6,535 nucleotides of DNA from an uncultured Eubacteriales bacterium (lineage in GTDB: Bacteria > Bacillota > Clostridia > Lachnospirales > Lachnospiraceae): positions 1-6,535 of the forward strand of contig OMSN01000093.1 of NCBI GenBank assembly GCA_900313765.1. The letters are read 5' to 3'. Below, piece after piece: positions 1 through 4,320 of this stretch (the stretch's first letter is position 1; every line of letters begins with the position of its first letter). The notes under the pieces are model-generated. The model saw only the letters and a program-made list of their open reading frames with translations, did no database searches and was not told the origin of the DNA. The translations under genes were made by a program, and so were the position numbers.

Positions 1-177
1 ATGCTTGCCTGCTTCGTGGTGATCCGTCAGATCTACCTCTTTATCGGGTCACGCATTGCCTACAACCCCTATGTGATCGGGTTCGGCTACCCGGTGGGAT
101 GGATGACCTGCTGCGTGGCAGAAGTGACTTATTTTATTGTTAGATGGAATAAAAAGGGAGCCCGGTTTCATTCCTGA
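1..177 (+). CDS. MATE-family multidrug efflux transporter, C-terminal end (5' partial)
   Basis: This frame is open from the first base of the window and ends at TGA 175-177, giving 58 residues of a gene that begins outside the window. The visible part has two hydrophobic stretches separated by a short polar loop, starting with CFVVIRQIYLFIG and continuing with VIGFGYPVGWMTCC. The RQ-x-YL pattern and the following GYP-x-GW motif resemble the last two membrane helices of clostridial MATE (multi-antimicrobial extrusion) pumps. These are 12-helix inner-membrane antiporters that expel cationic drugs or metabolites in exchange for Na+ or H+. The basic tail RWNKKGARFHS would be cytoplasmic. The gene converges on the metallophosphoesterase and overlaps its stop by 10 bp. 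The ATG at position 1 is internal to the family alignment and is not proposed as the start. The family call rests only on this short C-terminal similarity, and the substrate cannot be inferred. Confidence 0.72.
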   Translation: MLACFVVIRQIYLFIGSRIAYNPYVIGFGYPVGWMTCCVAEVTYFIVRWNKKGARFHS

Positions 178-186
178 TCCCGGGCT
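151..186 (-). terminator. Intrinsic terminator for the metallophosphoesterase, embedded in the MATE 3' end
   Basis: A 7-bp perfect stem (AGCCCGG at 159-165 with CCGGGCT at 180-186) encloses a 14-nt loop. Within the loop, TCA 168-170 and TGA 175-177 can also pair. Read on the minus strand, the stem is followed by CCC and then TTTTTATT (complement of the A-run 151-155). This fits a Rho-independent terminator for the leftward gene. On the plus strand no T-run follows, so it is unlikely to end MATE transcription by the same mechanism. The two paired triplets in the loop are the stop codons of the two convergent genes. Confidence 0.6.
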
Positions 187-866
187 GCCGGAGAGGTGTT
201 GTTATCTGTTAATGTCTCCCGCCTGATCCTGTCGTTTTCGATCCACTCATCCAGTGTCAGGGGGGTATAGTCCGAGAACATGCAGAAACAGTTGATCATC
301 TGGCACGGGATCGGCGCAGGTCCTGCAGCGTGTGCCAGCGTCACTTCGGTCGAGCGTGTCTGCTTGATGAAGCTGTCCACCAGATATTCATCATGGGTGT
401 TATGCACATGTCCGTAGAGCATGTACACAAACGGGGCTTCTTTGCGCTTTCGGTACTGACCGTTGTAACAGAAGACGGGGTAATGACACAGAATGACTCT
501 TCGCCGGTTGTCGCTGATCTCCGCGTATGGTCGGATCCATTCAAATGCGGAGCGGTCGAACTGACGATCCTTCAGAAACTCGTCATGGTTTCCTTCGATC
601 AGATATTTTCTGCCGTTGAGAAGTGCAAGAATGGTGTTTGTCGTCTTTCCCTTCGACACAGAGAAATCCCCCAGGATATAGACCTCATCCCGGCTTGACA
701 CTTTCGCATTCCACTGATTGATCATATGGTTGTTCATTTCCTCACGATCCGCGAACCCCCGCCTGTCCATGCGGTGGTTCAGATTCTCATGAAAGAAATG
801 AAGATCCGATATGTATAGTTTTCTGACCGGAGCCCTCACAGCTCCGGATGGTGCCTGGTTCTTCAT
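168..866 (-). CDS. Calcineurin-like metallophosphoesterase
   Basis: This predicted 232-residue cytoplasmic protein is a binuclear-metal phosphoesterase that would hydrolyse phosphomono- or phosphodiester bonds. All the metal-binding motifs are present in the usual order: D-x-H (SDLHFFHEN, D21 and H23), GD (G66-D67), GNHD (92-95, in EGNHDE), a lone His in LCHYP (H128), and GHVH (152-155). The compact size and the SDLHFFHEN start resemble the small stand-alone predicted phosphoesterases of COG4186, rather than the larger nucleotidases or DNA-repair nucleases. There is no signal peptide or membrane segment. The ATG at 866 is chosen because GGGAGG lies 9 nt upstream. A GTG at 926 would add 20 poorly conserved, basic residues and has no ribosome binding site. 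The gene lies 114 bp downstream of the ABC exporter on the same strand and may be cotranscribed, although a weak promoter is possible in the gap. The substrate is unknown. Confidence 0.88.
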   Translation of the reverse strand: MKNQAPSGAVRAPVRKLYISDLHFFHENLNHRMDRRGFADREEMNNHMINQWNAKVSSRDEVYILGDFSVSKGKTTNTILALLNGRKYLIEGNHDEFLKDRQFDRSAFEWIRPYAEISDNRRRVILCHYPVFCYNGQYRKRKEAPFVYMLYGHVHNTHDEYLVDSFIKQTRSTEVTLAHAAGPAPIPCQMINCFCMFSDYTPLTLDEWIENDRIRRETLTDNNTSPAARDQE

Positions 867-875
867 AATTACAGG

Positions 876-881
876 CCTCCC
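876..881 (-). promoter_or_regulatory. Ribosome binding site that fixes the metallophosphoesterase start
   Basis: The minus strand reads GGGAGG here, 9 nt before the ATG at 866. No comparable purine tract precedes the upstream in-frame GTG at 926, so the shorter 232-residue product is preferred. Confidence 0.7.
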
Positions 882-888
882 GGCCGTA

Positions 889-948
889 TGCCGCTTCCTG
901 GAACTGTTCCCTTGTCTCTCGCTCACATAGTAGCACGAAACAGCGGCA
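889..948 (-). repeat. Widely spaced 7-bp inverted repeat upstream of the metallophosphoesterase
   Basis: TGCCGCT (889-895) and AGCGGCA (942-948) are perfect complements 46 nt apart in the 114-bp gap between the exporter and phosphoesterase genes. In the leftward transcript they could close a long-range stem just upstream of the ribosome binding site. No T-run follows, so it is not an intrinsic terminator. It could be chance. The rest of the gap shows no reading frame with coding character. Confidence 0.3.
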
Positions 949-956
949 AATAACCC

Positions 957-984
957 TTTCTATCTGAGAAAATTTCCCATTCAA
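957..984 (-). promoter_or_regulatory. Weak candidate promoter for the metallophosphoesterase
   Basis: The minus strand reads TTGAAT (979-984) and, 16 nt later, TAGAAA (957-962). Each matches the sigma-A consensus at 4 of 6 positions. The -35-like box overlaps the exporter's stop codon. The match is weak and readthrough from the exporter promoter is equally possible. Confidence 0.25.
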
Positions 985-2879
985 GGTTCATCCGCCGGCT
1001 GAGTCCCCCAGATATACTGTTCCAGTTCAGACACACCTTCTTCCTGCGGGACGATTGCCCTGGAGAACTGTGTTTCATACAGTTCCTGATAGACACCTCC
1101 TGCCTGAACCAGATCTTTGTGCTGGCCGCGCTCGACGATCCTGCCGTCCCTGACGACAAGGATCTCGTCAGCCGCCAGGATCGTCGAGAGACGGTGCGCG
1201 ATCAGGATACTGGTACGGCTTCGGATGATGGGATCGATCGCGTCCTGGATCTTCTGCTCGGAGATCGAATCCAGGGCGGAAGTTGCTTCATCGAATATAA
1301 AGATTGTCGGATCCTTCAGCAGGATCCTCGCGATCGAGATCCTCTGCTTCTCCCCTCCGGACAGTTTCAGGCCGCGATTCCCTACCTGTGTATCGATTCC
1401 TTTCTCCTGTTTCTGTACAAATTCATAGATGTTGGCCTTCTTCAGTGCCTCCACCATCTCCTCCTCCGTCGCATCCGGTTTGGCATAAAGCAGATTCTCA
1501 CGGATGGAGCCATTGAACAGATAGGTCTCCTGTGACACCACCCCCACCTGGCTTCGCAGGAAGGAAAGGTCCAGTTTCCGGACATCGATTCCGTCGAAGG
1601 TGACGGATCCTTCACTGACATCATAGAGTCGGGGGATCAGATTGATAATAGTGCTCTTACCCGAACCGGACGGGCCGACGATGGCGATGCTCTTCCCTGC
1701 ATCCAGCCGGAAGCTGATGTCTTTCAGGATACGGTTCGGCTCCTCGTATGCGAAGCTCACATGGCAAAACTCCACGTTCCCGTCTGCGGTGTCCGGAATC
1801 ACTGCATCAGGCGCATTCTCGATCTCCACCGGGATATCGAAATAGTTGAAGATCCTGCTGAACAGAGACATGGAGCGAATCCACTCCACCTGGATATTCA
1901 GAAGGCTGTTCACCGGCATGTACATTTTCCCCAGAAGAGCGACCAGGACCGTGATATCTCCGACGGTAAGATCATACCCATAGCGGATCATCAGGATACC
2001 GCCCGTCAGATAGATCAGCATAGGGCCGATACTGGTAAATGTGGTCAGCACCACCCGGAACCAGCGGCCGGCCATACTCTCCCGGATATTGAGACGGATC
2101 ATCCTGTGATTGATCTCTTTGTACCGGTCATATTCTTTCTGCTCTTTTCCGAACAGTTTCACCAGCAGCTGTCCGCTGACGGACAGTGTCTCATTGAGAA
2201 TACCGTTGATCTCGTCATGGGCTGCCTGTGACTCATTGGTCAGAGACCATCTTGCTCTGCCGGCGCTCCGGGTCGGAAGGGTGAACAGCGGGACGATAAC
2301 GATCCCCACCAGCGCAAGGATCCAGTTCTTCTGGAACATGGCAATGGCAGCAATAATCAGAGTGATCACATTGGACAGGATACTGGTGAACGTATTCGTG
2401 ATCACCATCTGAACCCCGTCTATATCACTGGTCATACGGGTCACGATATCTCCCTGGTTGTTGGAGGTGAAGAAACGCTGGGACATCTTCTGCAGATGGG
2501 CATACATCTGGTTGCGCATGTCATAGGTGATATGCTGTGCCATCCAGGTATTGATATAACTCTCAGCGACTCCGATCAGGTTCGCCAGGAAAGTGACTGC
2601 CAGCGACAGCACGATATAGAAGATCAGGGCACGGAGATCTCTGCGGATCAGTCCCTCATCTATGATCTTACCGGTCAGGATCGACGGCATCAGACTCATG
2701 AAGGAGGAAACTGCTATACACAGAAGCACCAGAAAGAGCTGCTTCTTATAAGGCAGCAGATAGGAAAAGATTCTCTTCAGCAGCGCAGGTGTGACCTTCG
2801 GCTGGCTGGCCTTCTCTTCTTCTGTCAGAAATGCACCTCTCATCGGGCCTCCCGGTCCGGGACCTCTTCCTCCGGCCAT
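981..2879 (-). CDS. ABC exporter half-transporter (permease fused to ATPase)
   Basis: This 632-residue membrane protein couples ATP hydrolysis to export of an unknown substrate and belongs to the MsbA/BmrA/YheI-like type. A Gly/Pro-rich N-terminus (AGGRGPGPGGPMRG) is followed by a six-helix transmembrane domain: segments near 48-68 and 84-105, a pair about 163-205, and a pair about 275-325. The ATPase domain spans about 366-600. It has an A-loop tyrosine (Y378), Walker A GPSGSGKST (402-410), Q-loop Q450, signature LSGGEKQR (506-513), Walker B ending FDE with catalytic E531, D-loop SALD (534-537) and switch H562. Every catalytic residue is intact and no partner half-transporter is encoded nearby, so a homodimer is likely. 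The start at 2879 is preferred because AAGGAG lies 8 nt upstream. An in-frame ATG at 2900 would add 7 residues and lacks a ribosome binding site. The gene is divergent from the LysR-type regulator, which probably controls it. Confidence 0.93.
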   Translation of the reverse strand: MAGGRGPGPGGPMRGAFLTEEEKASQPKVTPALLKRIFSYLLPYKKQLFLVLLCIAVSSFMSLMPSILTGKIIDEGLIRRDLRALIFYIVLSLAVTFLANLIGVAESYINTWMAQHITYDMRNQMYAHLQKMSQRFFTSNNQGDIVTRMTSDIDGVQMVITNTFTSILSNVITLIIAAIAMFQKNWILALVGIVIVPLFTLPTRSAGRARWSLTNESQAAHDEINGILNETLSVSGQLLVKLFGKEQKEYDRYKEINHRMIRLNIRESMAGRWFRVVLTTFTSIGPMLIYLTGGILMIRYGYDLTVGDITVLVALLGKMYMPVNSLLNIQVEWIRSMSLFSRIFNYFDIPVEIENAPDAVIPDTADGNVEFCHVSFAYEEPNRILKDISFRLDAGKSIAIVGPSGSGKSTIINLIPRLYDVSEGSVTFDGIDVRKLDLSFLRSQVGVVSQETYLFNGSIRENLLYAKPDATEEEMVEALKKANIYEFVQKQEKGIDTQVGNRGLKLSGGEKQRISIARILLKDPTIFIFDEATSALDSISEQKIQDAIDPIIRSRTSILIAHRLSTILAADEILVVRDGRIVERGQHKDLVQAGGVYQELYETQFSRAIVPQEEGVSELEQYIWGTQPADEP

Positions 2880-2887
2880 GATCCTGT

Positions 2888-2893
2888 CTCCTT
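2888..2893 (-). promoter_or_regulatory. Ribosome binding site that fixes the ABC exporter start
   Basis: The minus strand reads AAGGAG here, 8 nt before the ATG at 2879. The upstream ATG at 2900 has no such element, and this Shine-Dalgarno would lie inside its coding sequence. Confidence 0.7.
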
Positions 2894-2930
2894 CTTTCAT
2901 TCACGCTGCGAATCTGTCTGTTCTCAGTTC

Positions 2931-2959
2931 ATTATACTAAAAACCGCTCCGGAAAAAGC
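2931..2959 (-). promoter_or_regulatory. Promoter of the ABC exporter (consensus -10)
   Basis: The minus strand carries a perfect TATAAT (2931-2936). The region 17 nt upstream is only T-rich (GCTTTT, about 2954-2959) with no good -35 box, which is common for activator-dependent promoters. Transcription would start near 2924 and leave a leader of about 45 nt before the ATG at 2879. The weak -35 and the palindrome centred about 74 nt upstream fit activation by the divergent LysR-type protein. Confidence 0.5.
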
Positions 2960-2983
2960 AGGCAATTACTCTAGGGTTTCTTC

Positions 2984-3012
2984 GGCTGCCATACCTTTTG
3001 GGTATGGCAGCC
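2984..3012. promoter_or_regulatory. Perfect 12-bp palindrome, candidate LysR recognition site
   Basis: GGCTGCCATACC (2984-2995) and GGTATGGCAGCC (3001-3012) are perfectly complementary around a 5-nt centre, TTTTG. The inner half-sites ATACC and GGTAT resemble the T-N11-A type dyads bound by LysR-family regulators. The centre at 2998 lies about 74 bp upstream of the inferred exporter transcription start and about 66 bp upstream of the inferred LysR start, close to the usual -65 position of LysR recognition sites. No strong T-run follows the stem on either strand, which argues against an intrinsic terminator. Confidence 0.5.
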
Positions 3013-3027
3013 ATTATTTACTGAATA

Positions 3028-3057
3028 TTGTATTTTGCCTTTTTTATATACTATATT
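3028..3057 (+). promoter_or_regulatory. Candidate promoter of the LysR-type regulator gene
   Basis: The AT-rich stretch 3013-3070 contains TTGTAT (3028-3033) and TATATT (3052-3057) with an 18-nt spacer, which would start transcription near 3064. An overlapping alternative is TTGCCT (3035-3040) with TATTCA (3058-3063), 17 nt apart. The exact boxes are uncertain, but this is the only promoter-like tract between the palindrome and the start codon. Confidence 0.35.
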
Positions 3058-3116
3058 TATTCATATTTGATGGCTCCGTAGAAACAGGCGTCCTTTTTGT
3101 ACAGAAAGGAGCAGAC

Positions 3117-4013
3117 ATGGAACTTCGTCATATCAGATATTTCATCACCGTTGCGGAAGAACTGAACTTCACACGTGCAGCAGCAAAACTGCTGATCGCA
3201 CAGCCCCCTCTGAGCCGCCAGATCCGCGATCTGGAGGACGAACTGGGTGCGAAGCTGTTTGAGCGCTCTTCCCATGGTCTCACTCTGACCGCTGAAGGCA
3301 ATGCATTTCTCCAGTATGCCCGCCAGATCCTCTATCTGACGGAAAGATCCAAAGAAGAGATCCTGGAGATGTCCAAAGGCCTGCAGGGTTCTGTCGACAT
3401 CGCCTCTGTAGAAGGCCATGCACCACGCATGCTCGCTGAATGGATCGCAGATTTCCGCAATTCCTACCCACAGGTACAGTGTTCTGTCTGGAACGGCAGC
3501 ACAGATGAAGTCATCTACCGCGTATGCAACGGTCTGTGCGACTTTGGCGTCATCACAGAACCGCACAACGCTGAAGGACTGTGCTCTATTCCCGTATACA
3601 CCGAGCCCTGGGCTGCCCTGATCCCGTCAGATGACCCGCTGGCCAGTGCCCCGGGCGATTCGATCAGTATCGATGATCTGCGCGAACGGGACCTGATCAT
3701 CCCGTCGAGAGAATCCAGGCTCAGGGAGATCCAGCGCTGGTTCCCGGATGAGAATCCCGATCTGCACATTGCCTGCCGGATCTCTCATATGCTGAATGCC
3801 TTTGAACTGACCCGCAAGGGCGTCGGAATCGCGATCTATCCGATCTCTGACAACCATTTTTCCAATGATCCTGCCGTTGTGATCAAAAACATCTCTCCGA
3901 CGGTCATGGCTTCCTACATTCTGGTGTGGAACCGCAGCGGAGAACTGTCGCAGGTAGCATCCCGGTTTATCCAGAATGTGTGTGATCTTCTGGAAGTGCC
4001 ATTTCCGGGGTAA
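3117..4013 (+). CDS. LysR-family transcriptional regulator
   Basis: This 298-residue protein has the length and architecture of a LysR-type regulator, a DNA-binding protein that usually works as a tetramer and responds to a small effector. The N-terminal winged helix-turn-helix covers about residues 1-60. It has the family signature MELRHIRYFITVAEELNFTR, then A-x-x-L-x-x-AQPPLSRQI and LGAKLFER. A linker helix leads to the periplasmic-binding-protein-like effector domain from about residue 90 to the end (GSVDIASVEGHAPRMLAEW onward). The ATG at 3117 is preceded by AAAGGAG (3105-3111). The frame stays open far upstream, but that part is antisense to the exporter and shows no family similarity. 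Divergent pairing with the ABC exporter across a palindrome suggests it regulates the exporter and itself. The ANTAR gene follows 38 bp downstream and is probably cotranscribed. The effector is unknown. Confidence 0.95.
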   Translation: MELRHIRYFITVAEELNFTRAAAKLLIAQPPLSRQIRDLEDELGAKLFERSSHGLTLTAEGNAFLQYARQILYLTERSKEEILEMSKGLQGSVDIASVEGHAPRMLAEWIADFRNSYPQVQCSVWNGSTDEVIYRVCNGLCDFGVITEPHNAEGLCSIPVYTEPWAALIPSDDPLASAPGDSISIDDLRERDLIIPSRESRLREIQRWFPDENPDLHIACRISHMLNAFELTRKGVGIAIYPISDNHFSNDPAVVIKNISPTVMASYILVWNRSGELSQVASRFIQNVCDLLEVPFPG

Positions 4014-4051
4014 GAAGTACGGATCTGAGATTCTGAAGGGAGGCAGATGCC

Positions 4052-4234
4052 ATGGCTGAAAAACATAGCTGTCCGCGTAATGACCATGATATTCAATCGG
4101 CCAAAAAAGTTCTGATCACACAGCGGAACATGACGGAGAGCGAGGCGCACCGGTATCTCCAGAAAATGAGCATGGATGCCGGCAGGAGCCTAACCGAGAC
4201 CGCCAGGATGGTTCTGCTGTTTGCAGTGCGCTGA
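4052..4234 (+). CDS. Stand-alone ANTAR-domain small protein (putative RNA-binding antiterminator)
   Basis: This 60-residue protein is essentially one ANTAR domain, covering residues 15-57. It shows the family pattern: AKKVLITQRNMTESEA (17-32), then HRYLQKMSMDAG (33-44) and SLTETARMVL (46-55). The invariant-type features are the Ala at the start of helix 1, E-x-EA, the SM after the long helix, and the final L-x-E-x-A. ANTAR domains form three-helix bundles that bind paired RNA hairpins and prevent transcription termination, as in AmiR, NasR and EutV. Those proteins carry a sensor or receiver domain for dimerisation, and none exists here. The start ATG at 4052 has GGAGG 8 nt upstream (4039-4043). 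An ATG at 4047 is out of frame. The gene lies 38 bp after LysR with no visible terminator or promoter between, so an operon is likely. The RNA target is not known. Confidence 0.82.
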   Translation: MAEKHSCPRNDHDIQSAKKVLITQRNMTESEAHRYLQKMSMDAGRSLTETARMVLLFAVR

Positions 4235-4246
4235 GATCAGCAAATA

Positions 4247-4255
4247 TGGTATAAT
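4247..4255 (+). promoter_or_regulatory. Extended -10 promoter for the YgiQ gene
   Basis: The sequence TGGTATAAT is a perfect TGn-TATAAT extended -10 element, 13 nt after the ANTAR stop codon. No good -35 lies at 17 nt; TTGCAG at 4221-4226 is too far (23 nt). Extended -10 promoters need no strong -35. Initiation near 4262 would give a leader of about 59 nt. Confidence 0.55.
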
Positions 4256-4273
4256 TCTGTTGTATCATTGCGT

Positions 4274-4309
4274 TCTGCCTCAGAAGGCAGAGTAGAAAAA
4301 CTGCCGGAG
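4274..4309 (+). ncRNA. Leader hairpin with a competing pairing next to the YgiQ ribosome binding site
   Basis: In the inferred YgiQ leader, TCTGCCT (4274-4280) pairs perfectly with AGGCAGA (4285-4291) around CAGA. The right arm's GGCAG (4286-4290) can instead pair with a second CTGCC at 4301-4305, which directly abuts the Shine-Dalgarno GGAG (4306-4309). The two pairings exclude each other, so the leader could switch and expose or crowd the ribosome binding site. If the last pair of the first hairpin opens, its loop is the hexamer TCAGAA, with G at position 4 as in ANTAR targets but T instead of the required A at position 1. No terminator-type T-run follows. A regulatory role is inferred, not shown. 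Confidence 0.35.
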
Positions 4310-4320
4310 TGGCCTGAAGC

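Noticed and set aside
168..926. A 252-residue version of the phosphoesterase from GTG 926
   Set aside because: There is no ribosome binding site upstream. The extra 20 residues precede a strong GGGAGG and ATG at 866.
2984..3012. The perfect palindrome as a Rho-independent terminator
   Set aside because: No proper T-run follows on either strand (ATTATTTA on plus, GAAGAAACC on minus), and no gene ends toward it. Both flanking genes start away from it.
2496..3116. In-frame open extension of about 207 codons upstream of the LysR start
   Set aside because: It is antisense to the exporter N-terminus and has no LysR similarity. The ATG at 3117 has a good ribosome binding site and begins exactly at the family's usual N-terminus.
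4274..4309. A bona fide ANTAR twin-hexaloop target
   Set aside because: The first loop lacks A at position 1, the second potential stem (GCC/GGC) has a 5-nt loop, and no overlapping terminator is present.
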